Source of the DNA: Methanoplanus limicola DSM 2279
GTDB taxonomy: Archaea; Halobacteriota; Methanomicrobia; Methanomicrobiales; Methanomicrobiaceae
Length of the DNA: 64,000 bases
Direction: 5' to 3'
Assembly: GCF_000243255.1 (NCBI RefSeq)
Contig: NZ_CM001436.1
Span: forward strand, 2,396,020 to 2,460,019
Position 1 is the stretch's first letter. Each line of letters opens with the position of its first letter. Of this stretch, positions 34,134 to 43,679 are shown piece by piece. The notes below the pieces were generated by a model. That model did not search any database. It saw only the letters and a list, made by a program, of their open reading frames with translations, and was not told the DNA's origin. A program made the translations under genes and the position numbers.

Positions 34134-35081
34134 GTGATTGAGACGACTTTAAATCCGGTTGCTGAAATGCTTATAACGGCAGGAGAATTCTTCGTAATAA
34201 TAACACTTGAGCTTGTGCTCCTCTTTATTGCGGTAAGTTTCCTTGTCGGGCTTCTTCATGCATACGTTCCGGAAGAAAAGATTAAAAAGACGCTTTCGGG
34301 AAAGAGAAATGTGAGCAGTACCTTTTTGGGCGGGATATTCGGAGCACTGACTCCTTTCTGCTCATGCTCAACAATTCCCATTCTTGTGGGGTTGTTGAAT
34401 GCCGGAGTTCCGTTCACTGCCTCAATGGCATTTCTGCTGGCATCGCCCCTGTTAAATCCTGTAATAATCTTCCTTCTGCTTGCACTAATAGGTCCTGCGA
34501 TGACTATCCTTTATGTTGCTGTCACCTTTGTAGCAATTATTGTTATTGCAACTATGCTTGGCAGGCTTGGATATGAGCAGTATGTAAGAGAAGTAACAGT
34601 TGAAGGGTTAAAGGCAAAGCCTGTGTGTGAATGTACAAGTGACAGTTTTTCCGGGCGGCACAAACCCCGGCTAAAACAGGCATATGACTTTGCAATATCA
34701 CTCTTCCGGCAGGTTTTCTTCTATCTAATCCTCGGTGCAGGAATCGGAGCGTTCATCTACGGGTTTATTCCGGCAGATCTGATAACAGCAGTCGCAGGTC
34801 CTGACAACCCGTTTGCAATACTGGTTGCAGCCGTAATCGGAATTCCCATGTATATCCGGGCTGAGACGATAATTCCGATAAGTGCGGTTCTGCTCTCAAA
34901 AGGAATGGGTATCGGTGCTGTTGTTGCTTTAATTATCGGAGGAGCAGGAGCAAGTATTCCGGAGATCACACTGCTTGCATCAATCTTTAAAAAGCGGCTT
35001 GTTGCAGCGTTTGTAATCTCAGTTCTTGGTGTTGCGATATCCGCCGGAATCATATTCCAGTTGCTTGCAGGAGTCGTGTGA
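34134..35081 (+). CDS. ArsP/COG0701-type permease 1
   Basis: 315 residues, about eight membrane helices. It has the family motif TPFCSCSTIPILVGLL, a second-half GGAGASIPEI, and VCECTS in the middle loop. The GTG start is 3 bp after the FTR stop. ArsP-type permeases export trivalent methyl- or aryl-arsenicals. The extra Cys in CSCS differs from the island permease (CSAS). Confidence 0.85.
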   Translation: MIETTLNPVAEMLITAGEFFVIITLELVLLFIAVSFLVGLLHAYVPEEKIKKTLSGKRNVSSTFLGGIFGALTPFCSCSTIPILVGLLNAGVPFTASMAFLLASPLLNPVIIFLLLALIGPAMTILYVAVTFVAIIVIATMLGRLGYEQYVREVTVEGLKAKPVCECTSDSFSGRHKPRLKQAYDFAISLFRQVFFYLILGAGIGAFIYGFIPADLITAVAGPDNPFAILVAAVIGIPMYIRAETIIPISAVLLSKGMGIGAVVALIIGGAGASIPEITLLASIFKKRLVAAFVISVLGVAISAGIIFQLLAGVV

Positions 35082-35144
35082 AACTTTAAATGATATCAGG
35101 ATACAAAATGAACCATTACAACCGGAAATTCAGGGTGAAACAAA

Positions 35145-36218
35145 ATGATTGATTTAATTATCGGCTCACTTGTTACAGGCTGGGATACACTTGCAGGATA
35201 TCTTGCTGAGCATGTACTGACATGCTTAATCCCTGCATTCTTCATAGCCGGAGCAATAGCCGCACTTGTAAAAAAAGACGCGATAATGAAATACTTCAGC
35301 CCGGATGCGAAGAAGAGCACTGCATACGGGCTTGCATCTGTTTCAGGAACAGTGCTTGCAGTCTGCTCATGCACAATCCTGCCGATGTTTGCCGGGCTTT
35401 TTAAGCGTGGGAGCGGAATCGGGCCTGCAACGACATTTCTCTATGCAGGACCGGCAATTAACATCTTAGCGATTGTCTACACTGCAAAAGTATTGGGCTT
35501 TGACCTTGGTGTTGCAAGGGCGGCCTTTGCAGTAGTTATGGCGATAATAATCGGGCTTATCATGGCATTTCTCTTCAGGTCACATGATGCCGATACAAAG
35601 AAGAAGAATGCCGCGATGCCGTCTACCCCTGTAGTCGGTGATGCAGAGAAACCGAAATGGGTTGTGCCTCTATTCTTTGTCTTCCTTGTCGGAATTTTAA
35701 TAGCCGGAACGGCACAGGCTGACTGGATGATAAAGTTCCCGATAATTTACCTGCTCACTTTAGGGACGGCGTTTCTGCTGATATACTACTTTGAGCGTGA
35801 CGAAGTTTCAGAGTGGGGACTTGAGACGTGGGATCTTACAAAGAAGATCTTTCCCATACTGATTATCGGAACATTTGCCCTTGGTATGCTCTCGTTCTTC
35901 CTGCCGCCGGAGGTATTCAGGCCGTTCTTTGGAACGAATTCGATAGAGTCGACATTCCTGGCGTCAATAGTCGGAACAATCCTTTATATGCCGACACTGC
36001 TTGAGGTGCCGGTTATCGGGACGACATTCGGCTACACATCAGGTGTTATGGCCGGAGGGCCTGCACTGGCACTGCTTCTTTCAGGGCCGAGCGTGAGTCT
36101 TCCGTCGCTACTTGTGATTTCAAGGATAATGGGCCCGAAAAAGACCATAGTCTATGCCGGTCTTGTGATTGTCTTTTCAGCGGTTGCGGGATTTGTGTAT
36201 GGTATGTTCTTCCTGTAA
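35145..36218 (+). CDS. COG0701-type permease 2
   Basis: 357 residues in two membrane halves separated by a charged loop. The motif AVCSCTILPMFAGLFKRG and the later LYMPTLLEVPVIG identify the DUF318/COG0701 family, but another branch than permease 1. The two may form a hetero-oligomer, or export different species. Substrate unknown. Confidence 0.85.
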   Translation: MIDLIIGSLVTGWDTLAGYLAEHVLTCLIPAFFIAGAIAALVKKDAIMKYFSPDAKKSTAYGLASVSGTVLAVCSCTILPMFAGLFKRGSGIGPATTFLYAGPAINILAIVYTAKVLGFDLGVARAAFAVVMAIIIGLIMAFLFRSHDADTKKKNAAMPSTPVVGDAEKPKWVVPLFFVFLVGILIAGTAQADWMIKFPIIYLLTLGTAFLLIYYFERDEVSEWGLETWDLTKKIFPILIIGTFALGMLSFFLPPEVFRPFFGTNSIESTFLASIVGTILYMPTLLEVPVIGTTFGYTSGVMAGGPALALLLSGPSVSLPSLLVISRIMGPKKTIVYAGLVIVFSAVAGFVYGMFFL

Positions 36219-36232
36219 GGTGAAATGAGCAG

Positions 36233-36487
36233 ATGTCAAAGAGAGATAAACCTTGCTGTGCTGCTGAGGCGATGCGGCGGATAAAAAAGGTGGATGTAGG
36301 TGGTATTGTCGTAGGGCTTGCCATGCTTGAGGACATATGCTATGATGTGCGGGATATGAATATCTCCGGCAGAGAAAAAATCGCCGATGAACTGATGAAA
36401 CAAGTTAAAATTTACAATTATATCCCGGAATCGGCATACGGCAAATACCGTGATGCAGTATTAAAGGAATATGAGATGATGAAATAA
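36233..36487 (+). CDS. small conserved protein with N-terminal CC
   Basis: 84 residues. RDKPCCAAEAMRRIKKVDVG is followed by a predicted helical body ending KIYNYIPESAYGKYRDAVL. Similar small proteins beside COG0701 permeases and thioredoxins occur in other anaerobes as I recall them, but no function is known to me. The vicinal Cys pair could bind As(III). Confidence 0.65.
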   Translation: MSKRDKPCCAAEAMRRIKKVDVGGIVVGLAMLEDICYDVRDMNISGREKIADELMKQVKIYNYIPESAYGKYRDAVLKEYEMMK

Positions 36488-36503
36488 ACGGAGAATGATT
36501 AAA

Positions 36504-36740
36504 ATGAAGATTGAAGTACTTGGAACGGGATGCTTAAAATGCAAGAGGCTCATGAAGAATGTCGAAAAAGCAGTCTCTGAATCGGGTGTTGATGCTGAGA
36601 TTGTAAAGATCGAAGATATAACTGCGATAATGGAGAGGGATGTTATGTTTACACCGGCTCTTGCAATCGACGGCGAGGTAAAAGTCTCCGGAAGGGTTGC
36701 AGACGTTTCTGAGATTAAAGAGTTAATCGGAGGTAACTAA
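36504..36740 (+). CDS. small thioredoxin-like redox protein (copy 1)
   Basis: 78 residues from ATG 36504, with CGGAGA 9 bp upstream. LGTGCLKCKRL has the C-x2-C pair at Cys10/Cys13, and VMFTPALAIDG the cis-Pro region, typical of MTH895/TM0996-type archaeal thioredoxins. It probably takes electrons from the FTR of the operon. Copy 2 at 40026 is nearly the same. Confidence 0.9.
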   Translation: MKIEVLGTGCLKCKRLMKNVEKAVSESGVDAEIVKIEDITAIMERDVMFTPALAIDGEVKVSGRVADVSEIKELIGGN

Positions 36741-37211
36741 ATGGGGGATATTCCTAAATGCACCTGTGGCGGGCCTGATGCCCCCGGCGATAAGAAGAAG
36801 ATTATCTTTTCATGCTCCGGCGCCTCAAATGTCGGTGAACTCTCAAACGCTGCGGCTGTTCTGCTGACAAAGGAGGGTTTTGGAAATAAGGCATGTACGG
36901 CATCACTTGCGATAGAAACCCCGTCTGTTATGAAAAAAGCTGAGGATGCAGATTTGATTGTTGTAATTGACGGATGCCCGGTCGGGTGCGCCAGACATAT
37001 TGCGGAAAATGCCGGTGTGAAGATAGATCAGTATCTCATCGTCACAAAACTCGGAATAAAAAAGATCGGTGATATGGACATAGTTGAGGATGACCTTGAA
37101 ACCGTTGTTTCGGCTGCCTGGGAGGGAAAATGTGTCTGCCAGGATGCTAAAGAAGAAAAAGAGTCCGACAAAAAAGCACCCGTCTGCGGCTGCGGCGGCG
37201 GATGCAGGTGA
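36741..37211 (+). CDS. DGC-domain putative zinc-binding protein (copy 3)
   Basis: 156 residues. CTCGG at the N-terminus, FSCSGASNVGEL, IDGCPVGCARHI and a tail of CGCGGGC: eleven or more Cys, more than in the operon 1 and 2 forms. It begins directly after the thioredoxin stop. It may be the thioredoxin's substrate or a metalloid chaperone; this is inferred. Confidence 0.78.
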   Translation: MGDIPKCTCGGPDAPGDKKKIIFSCSGASNVGELSNAAAVLLTKEGFGNKACTASLAIETPSVMKKAEDADLIVVIDGCPVGCARHIAENAGVKIDQYLIVTKLGIKKIGDMDIVEDDLETVVSAAWEGKCVCQDAKEEKESDKKAPVCGCGGGCR

Positions 37212-37434
37212 GAATTATTAAAACCGATTATCTTCGATAAGATATTGCTTACCAGAAAAAGATCCATGAAAAACCTCCAACATAATTTATAATCTAAAAA
37301 ATGTCGTGAAAATACCATCCACGACCACAGGAAATATCAAAATATTATTTTTTTGGAAATAAGGGCAGCGTAACCTCTTTAAGATTCGAAGAAGCTGACT
37401 GAACTATAATCATAATTAACAGGATGAATTTAAA

Positions 37435-38202
37435 ATGACAGAAATTAGTGAAATTAAAAAAGCAGGTGAAGCAATGAAGAGTATCCTCGGACTTCGCGGT
37501 TCACCTGTCGGTGTGAGACTTTTGAAAGACGATAAACCTGTAGCTGGTGCAGTTATGGCCGGAGGCAACCGTTATTGTCAGGCACTTATGTGGGCAAGAC
37601 ACGGTGAACATGTAATCGTAAACAAAGAGACGATAGCATGTCCGGCGGCTGCACGGGCTTTCGGGTTTAAACCATTGCCTGAACCATTAAAGAGCGGAAA
37701 GGGCCTTGTCGGATTTGGCATTACCTCTGAAGAGACTGTCGGAAAGATGATGTTTGAAGGCATGACAGTTTTTGAGATGGATGAGATTAAACAGATAGAG
37801 CTGTTCCCTCTTGAAAAAGCAGAATCTCTTCCTGATATAATCGTTGTCGAGGATGAGACTGAGAAACTCATGTGGATTACTCTTTCATACATGCATTCTC
37901 ATGGCGGAGAACGTGTTAAAGGTTCAACTGCTGTTCTTCAGGCAACATGTGTTGACTCAACCATTATTCCGTTCCTGGAAAAACGCTTAAACTATGGTCT
38001 TGGCTGCTATGGATGCCGCGATGCAACCGATATGGCATCCGGTGAGGCAATACTCGGATTTCCGGTGAAAGAATTGTCCGCAATTGTTGAGCATCTTACA
38101 TATCTTGATAAAAAAGCTCTGCCTCATTCACGGGGCAAACATGCATATGCATCTTTAAAGGGCGAAATGAAGACAGGGGAAGGTTCCTGTTCTGAATCTT
38201 AA
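37435..38202 (+). CDS. DUF169-family protein
   Basis: 255 residues. The family pattern is seen in LRGSPVGVRLL, RYCQALMWARHGE, and LNYGLGCYGCRD. DUF169 proteins are often next to cobalamin or redox genes in anaerobes and have no assigned reaction. A 223-bp gap without other signals separates it from the DGC gene, so it may have its own promoter. The conserved Cys suggest a redox or metal role. Confidence 0.8.
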   Translation: MTEISEIKKAGEAMKSILGLRGSPVGVRLLKDDKPVAGAVMAGGNRYCQALMWARHGEHVIVNKETIACPAAARAFGFKPLPEPLKSGKGLVGFGITSEETVGKMMFEGMTVFEMDEIKQIELFPLEKAESLPDIIVVEDETEKLMWITLSYMHSHGGERVKGSTAVLQATCVDSTIIPFLEKRLNYGLGCYGCRDATDMASGEAILGFPVKELSAIVEHLTYLDKKALPHSRGKHAYASLKGEMKTGEGSCSES

Positions 38203-38288
38203 ATCTTAATCTTTTTTATTATTGCAAACACGATTATTGTATTATATGAATTTATACGTCAAAAAATTAAAGTGAAGAGTTTATATTC

Positions 38289-39932
38289 TCACATTCCGCA
38301 GGTTGAGCGGTCACGATAATATTTTTCACAATAAGAACCAAGCAATTTAACGATTTTTTGGTTATCCAAGCTATAATTTTGTATTTTCACTGTAAGGTTT
38401 CCATCACAAATGATGGTAACTTCCCTAACTCTTCTGAACAGGAAGAATACCCACTTGAGTGTCGGTTTATTCGTTGGTTTGTCTTTCTGGTCTGGGACGG
38501 ACTCTCCAGACTCTAACAACACTTTTCGTATTCTGAATTCAGCAACAGCATATACAAATAAGCATATCGCCATTAATGCTGCCAGTGCTTCAATCCTTTC
38601 TTCTTTCTTTAGAAATACCTCAGAAACCAGGAATTGTTTGTCTTTTACAAATCTGAATCCCCTTTCGACCGTATTTTGATTTTTATAATTGCTGAGAAGT
38701 TCATCCGCTGTCAGTTCAAGGTCATTTGTTGCAAGGACAAATCTTCCTGCTCTGAGTTTTTCCCCCTTAATAATCTCAGAATCCTCGTTCGGTTTTGCTC
38801 TAATAAAGAATACCTTTTTGAGTATCTCATCAGCTCTGGGTCTCCCTTTCTTACCATTTTCCCTTTTGTTTTTGCTGATAATGGAGTATGTGGTAGATCC
38901 AAACATTGGATTTTTTACAATCCACTTTTTTATTGCTTTTTCTGCATCTTCCTGGCAACTGAATTCCTGATTCATCAGTCTGGAAATCTCATTTTTAGCC
39001 TTTATTGTCTTCTTTTCAAGTTTTTCTTCAATTTTTTTAAGATCGCTTTTTACCCTTTCTTTTGCTTCATACATCACCCATTTCTGCTCAACATTACCAT
39101 AGCCAGACATTGTTTCAAAGCAGGAATACCTTTCATCTCCACAATCAATCATTTCGACATCAGATTTTGTCAGGTTGACCACTTCACTTATTGTTCCTTT
39201 AGCTCTGGAAATCCAGAATGTAGTCTCACTTATCTGTTTTATGTTATCTTCTGAATAAAACGCAGCATCAGCGATATAATAGACTTTTTCGTCAAATATG
39301 AGTGATTTCTGGAAGTTTTGGATCATTTCAATAATGCTTTCGCTATCTTGTTTATTGCCTGAAAATGCCTCCACAAATAATGGTATTCCCACTTGATTTG
39401 TCGCAATTCCAAGCACAAAACGATTAAGATCCCACCTTCCGTCTTTTGGATAACCCTTTGTGATATTGATAGTATTGTCAGAATTCCGATTATATTTGCC
39501 ATAAACACTGAAATTGGTAGTATCAACATGGATTAGTTTGGCTGCAAATTCATCATTGATTAAAGATTGAACTACAATTTCATTGAATAATCTGGTCGCA
39601 CCATATTCATAAACTGCATCAAGAGTACGGCCAATAACGTCGTCATTTAGATGCTCAAGCCTAACACCCTCGCCAAGTAAATTTTCAACGGCAAGATCAT
39701 TGAAGAATTTAGGAAAGAGGTAAAGTCGGCGTTCTGTAAAACCAAGACCATTCAAAACCATTGCCTTAAGAACCTGTCCATGGGACAGATTATACTGGCG
39801 CTTTTTTGGGAGAGAATTGTCTGTAATTATCCCAATATGAAGAGAATCAAATATTCCTGCTACCAGGCCAAGGTGATATATTGACTCAATTGAACCATCA
39901 ACATAACTATCTAAGATTTCCATAGATGACAA
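38289..39932 (-). mobile_element. IS1634-type transposase
   Basis: 547 residues, apparently intact. The DDE residues can be placed in IHVDTTNFSVYG, YYIADAAFYS and NTVERGFRFVKD. The N-terminal DUF4277-like part (YHLGLVAGIFDSLHIG) is typical. It lies between two copies of the thioredoxin-DGC pair. I could not define terminal inverted repeats by eye. Confidence 0.88.
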
Positions 39933-40025
39933 TAGTATATTTGGATCATAATATATAGATCTTTCTATTTTATATTTTGAAATTAATCTTTACCTGCGGA
40001 TTGTAAGATATTAGGTTGAATTATC

Positions 40026-40262
40026 ATGAAGATTGAAGTACTTGGAACGGGATGCTTAAAATGCAAGAGGCTTATGAAGAATGTCGAAAAAGCAGTCTCG
40101 GAATCAGGTGTTGATGCAGAGATTGTAAAGGTCGAGGATATAGTGGAAATCATGGAGAGGGACGTCATGCTCACTCCGGCTCTGATGATTGACGGTGAAC
40201 TGAAGGTCTCCGGAAGGGTTGCGGATGTTGCCGAGATAAAAGAGCTTATCGGAGGCAACTGA
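40026..40262 (+). CDS. small thioredoxin-like redox protein (copy 2)
   Basis: 78 residues, over 85% the same as the copy at 36504, with Cys10/Cys13 in GTGCLKCKRL. AGGTTGA precedes the ATG. It differs mainly around VEDIVEIMERDVMLTP. It forms a two-gene unit with the DGC gene, cut off from the main operon by the insertion element. Confidence 0.9.
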   Translation: MKIEVLGTGCLKCKRLMKNVEKAVSESGVDAEIVKVEDIVEIMERDVMLTPALMIDGELKVSGRVADVAEIKELIGGN

Positions 40263-40265
40263 AAG

Positions 40266-40727
40266 ATGACTGATATTCCACAATGCACATGCAGCTGCGG
40301 GGATGCAGCAGGAGGGAAGAAAAAGATAATCTTCGCCTGTTCAGGAGCTTCAAATGTCGGGGAACTCTCCAATGCTGCCGCTGTAACGCTTACAAAGGAA
40401 GGCTTTGGCAACAAAGCCTGTACAGCCTCACTTGCGATTAAAACTCCTTCCGTTATGAAGAAGACAGAGGATGCTGATGAAATTGTTGTAATAGACGGAT
40501 GCCAGGTCGGGTGCGCCGGACAGATTGCAGAGAATGCAGGTGTGGATGTGGATCAGTATATCATCATCACTAAACTTGGAATTAAAAAGACAGGTGATAT
40601 GGATATTGTTGAGGATGATCTTGAGAGTGTCGTCTCTGCTGCATGGGAAGGGAAGTGTATCTGCCGGGAAAATGAGGACAATAAGAGCGATAACTCCAGA
40701 TGCGGATGCGGCGGAGGATGCAGATAA
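40266..40727 (+). CDS. DGC-domain putative zinc-binding protein (copy 4)
   Basis: 153 residues, paralogue of 36741 with the same Cys motifs (CTCSCGD, FACSGASN, DGCQVGCAGQI, CGCGGGC). It is 3 bp behind the thioredoxin gene. The pair is a tandem duplicate of 36504-37211. Confidence 0.78.
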   Translation: MTDIPQCTCSCGDAAGGKKKIIFACSGASNVGELSNAAAVTLTKEGFGNKACTASLAIKTPSVMKKTEDADEIVVIDGCQVGCAGQIAENAGVDVDQYIIITKLGIKKTGDMDIVEDDLESVVSAAWEGKCICRENEDNKSDNSRCGCGGGCR

Positions 40728-40889
40728 CTTTTCCTCCGGAACAGACCTGGATCAAAACCATATTACTCCTTCTGGTCAGACCCCGACCTCTTTATATCTT
40801 AGAAAAGATTAACCTGGCAAACAGAATACAGCCTTTCAGGATTACTTCTGAGGAAGATATTGCAAAAAAAAGCGATTTTAAATTATGAT

Positions 40890-42035
40890 TCAGAATTCCT
40901 CTATCCTCCCAAAACCACCTGTCTTTTTTGTAATTGCAGAGTATGACTCTTTTCCGTTGAACTGCTTAATAATTTCATCTGTCTTTGAGACTACATCAAT
41001 ATCTACAAAACGTTCAGGGTATAATACAGAACCAACATAATAACTGTCAGAAAGAACCAGTTCGTGATTCAGTCCGTAGCCCGGATAAGGCAGTACGCCA
41101 TATATTCTGTCATCTTTTACGGCATCAATATCATCATACAATCCACTCCTGAGTTCATCTTTAATAAGTCCGATATTAGACATATCTGCAAATATTATAG
41201 CCGGATTCCAGCCGATTATCTGTTCTTTACTGATCTCAATGGTATTTGAGGCAGATTTAACTCCGGATGCAACATTGTCTGCATTTACCCAGATAAACGG
41301 AGGGTACTTCACCTGTGTTGAGGCAAGCCCGAAAGCTCCCTGCTTTGATAATCCACCCACATAAACAGAAACTTTTTTATCTTCAGCGACATCTGATGTT
41401 CGCCCTTCTAAATCATTAACAAGGCTTTTAATATACAATTTAAGTTCTTCAGATCTCTCTTCCTCTCCAATCACAGAGGCAATCAGATCAAGTGAGGTAA
41501 ATAGATCATTGTTATCATCGGTATAATCCATAAATCCGATTCTGCCTACTCCCGGCTTTATTACAATGACCGGAATTCCGGTTTTTTCCTGGATATGATT
41601 GGCATTTTCAGTATCAATATAGGACGCAACTATAAGATCAGGAGAAACTTTTACAATCTCCTCAAAATATGGATCGCCTGCTCCGCCTGCATCAACTATT
41701 GGAAGTTTTTTAAGTTCAGGATGGGCAGCTAGATAGGGATATTTTGAAAATGATTTATTCTCAGTCTCACTGATTCCGCTGATAACATCTGTTGCACCAA
41801 GATAGGAGAATACCCTTGTTGTCCCCTGGGCGATTGGGATTACAGAATTTACAGAAGCAGGTATTTCAACCTCACGCCCGATCATATCAGTAATAATGAC
41901 TGTACTTTGGACAGTCGCCGTTTCATCATCAGTAGCGCCCGGACTGCCAGAGGCATCAGAGGTACATCCACAGATTAATGTAGCAGCAACCACACACAAA
42001 AATAAAATTGATGTCAACTTTTTAATACCCAACAT
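40890..42035 (-). CDS. ABC-type substrate-binding lipoprotein (BtuF/FecB-like)
   Basis: 381 residues. The lipobox ICGC ends the signal peptide. The mature protein is a cobalamin/siderophore-type binding protein (TDMIGREVEIP, VSPDLIVASYID, IIGWNPAIIFADMS). It delivers a chelated metal to an ABC permease, which is not encoded next to it. An ArsR-type operator 36 bp upstream suggests arsenic-linked control. Confidence 0.85.
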   Translation of the reverse strand: MLGIKKLTSILFLCVVAATLICGCTSDASGSPGATDDETATVQSTVIITDMIGREVEIPASVNSVIPIAQGTTRVFSYLGATDVISGISETENKSFSKYPYLAAHPELKKLPIVDAGGAGDPYFEEIVKVSPDLIVASYIDTENANHIQEKTGIPVIVIKPGVGRIGFMDYTDDNNDLFTSLDLIASVIGEEERSEELKLYIKSLVNDLEGRTSDVAEDKKVSVYVGGLSKQGAFGLASTQVKYPPFIWVNADNVASGVKSASNTIEISKEQIIGWNPAIIFADMSNIGLIKDELRSGLYDDIDAVKDDRIYGVLPYPGYGLNHELVLSDSYYVGSVLYPERFVDIDVVSKTDEIIKQFNGKESYSAITKKTGGFGRIEEF

Positions 42036-42070
42036 AATATTAATATTACCACAGCATATTTATGCATTCT

Positions 42071-42090
42071 GTTTCAAATAAAATTGAAAT
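42071..42090. promoter_or_regulatory. ArsR-type operator of the binding-protein gene
   Basis: GTTTCA-N8-TGAAAT, ninth copy of the motif, between 36 and 55 bp upstream of the lipoprotein start. Confidence 0.7.
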
Positions 42091-42323
42091 GAATGAGATA
42101 ATTTATTCATATTAACAAATATTCAGATAAATCCTCCGGGAGTAAAGGCTGAATAAATTGAAAAAAAGAAGAGAAAAGTCTTTAAGCTGTGATCCTGAAG
42201 ATTCGGCACAGTCGGATTTTTCAGTGATACATAAATATGAAACGATTCTTCCGGTTTAAATCAATTTGAAAGGGAACTGGTCATTATGAATGGTCAGCCA
42301 CCAATGGATTTTCAGACAGTGCC

Positions 42324-43358
42324 GTGACCGCCAAAGGGAATTATATTATGACTGTTCCACCCCCAGTAATTACTATGATACTTAAAGAGCGGGTTACTTT
42401 CAGAACCAGAGAGCAGGCGGATGAATTTGCAGACTGGCTGAAGGATGAAGGATGCAAATCCAGAGTAAGTGAAGTTTTCAGTTCCTCATTAGAAGTTCTT
42501 GCAAAAGGGACATTTGACACCATTGATAACTGGTGTGAGTATATGTCCGGGCAGGACGAAGAGAAAAAAGAGATCTATCAGTTAATAAAAGAAAATAACC
42601 AGAATTATATTGATGTCATAACAATGATCATCGAAAATAGAAATACTTACGGCCTGCTATATACTCATGATGATCTGAAAGCCTCAAGATCAAGTGTATT
42701 GGCCAGATATTATGGCCTGCCTGATATTGAAGGAAACATTCGGATTCCACAATACTCATCCGACATATTTAAACAGGAGATATTTCGGGAATTCGAACTC
42801 ACTGTAATCCATGCTATCATCGAAGATGAGGGTTATGTAAAAGAGAATGAGGAGGGTTATATTCTTGCAACAGATAAAAAACCCGGTGATATGATAACAA
42901 AGACCGGAGTTAATATGATTGCGGATAAACCAATCCCCAAATACCCGGGAATTGAGATTATACCAGGGTTCCTTCCCGAAATGCAGTATGAAGTTTCTTT
43001 CTCAATGCCGGTATATCTAAATGTAGATCCACAGATGCTTGGGGATGTCCTTTTAGAACTGGGAATTTCCCCCGATGACATCAGACAATATCTGAATAAT
43101 TACACCATTAAAAGAAATATTCTCACACTACTGCTAAAGCTGGTAGAGAAGTCCGGATCAGTCAGAAATGAAGAGCTAAAAGATACATTTGAAAATTTCT
43201 GGGAGACTCAGACTGAAGAAGACGGGTTAAAATCAAAGATAAATATAAGTGCAGTACTCCTGGATAAATTTACTGCTGAACTCAAACGTGCAGGACTTAT
43301 ATCCACAAAAAACAACAGAATGGTGCCGGCTTCAGAGAAGAGCAGCAGAAGAAGATAA
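42324..43358 (+). CDS. hypothetical protein
   Basis: 344 residues from GTG 42324, or 336 from ATG 42348, which gives MTVPPPVITMILKER. It is mostly helical and acidic, with a C-terminal winged-helix-like segment (LLKLVEKSGSVRNEEL, then AELKRAGLI). It may be a regulator with an unknown sensor part. A 13-residue frame (42286-42327) ends on the GTG (GTGA) and may couple translation. I do not recognise the family. Confidence 0.6.
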   Translation: MTAKGNYIMTVPPPVITMILKERVTFRTREQADEFADWLKDEGCKSRVSEVFSSSLEVLAKGTFDTIDNWCEYMSGQDEEKKEIYQLIKENNQNYIDVITMIIENRNTYGLLYTHDDLKASRSSVLARYYGLPDIEGNIRIPQYSSDIFKQEIFREFELTVIHAIIEDEGYVKENEEGYILATDKKPGDMITKTGVNMIADKPIPKYPGIEIIPGFLPEMQYEVSFSMPVYLNVDPQMLGDVLLELGISPDDIRQYLNNYTIKRNILTLLLKLVEKSGSVRNEELKDTFENFWETQTEEDGLKSKINISAVLLDKFTAELKRAGLISTKNNRMVPASEKSSRRR

Positions 43359-43437
43359 TAAACAGCAGTCTTTCCGATCAACAGATCTGATGGCCATACA
43401 TATTATTAATAGCTCTATGTACGGTACTGGTTAAAGC

Positions 43438-43650
43438 CGGAAATATTCCATCATCCATTTCCATACAGGAATTATCATTATTTTCCTGTTCTCATCCGGA
43501 ATTATCTCTTCTTCTGTATCCATTGTTAAAATAAGACCTGTTTTTCTGTTCATTAAGAAAAAGATCAATTACATCTGAAAAACTCAGATCAGGTTTTTAC
43601 CTTTTTTAGATAATCATAAAATGAAGTCAGATATGATTACGATTTTCATA
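43438..43650 (-). pseudogene. VapB-like antitoxin remnant
   Basis: Reading with frameshifts, MKIVIISD, then KPDLSFSDVID, resembles the intact antitoxin at 47963 (SISISDSTYDDL, then KPDMSFSDAID). Stops and frameshifts interrupt it and no toxin gene follows. It fills most of the gap 43359-43679. Confidence 0.5.
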
Positions 43651-43679
43651 TATCTCCGGTAAACACCGGGGATACCCGG

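Noticed and set aside
38210-40010. Terminal inverted repeats of the IS1634-type element
   Set aside because: No convincing matching ends or target duplication were found by eye.
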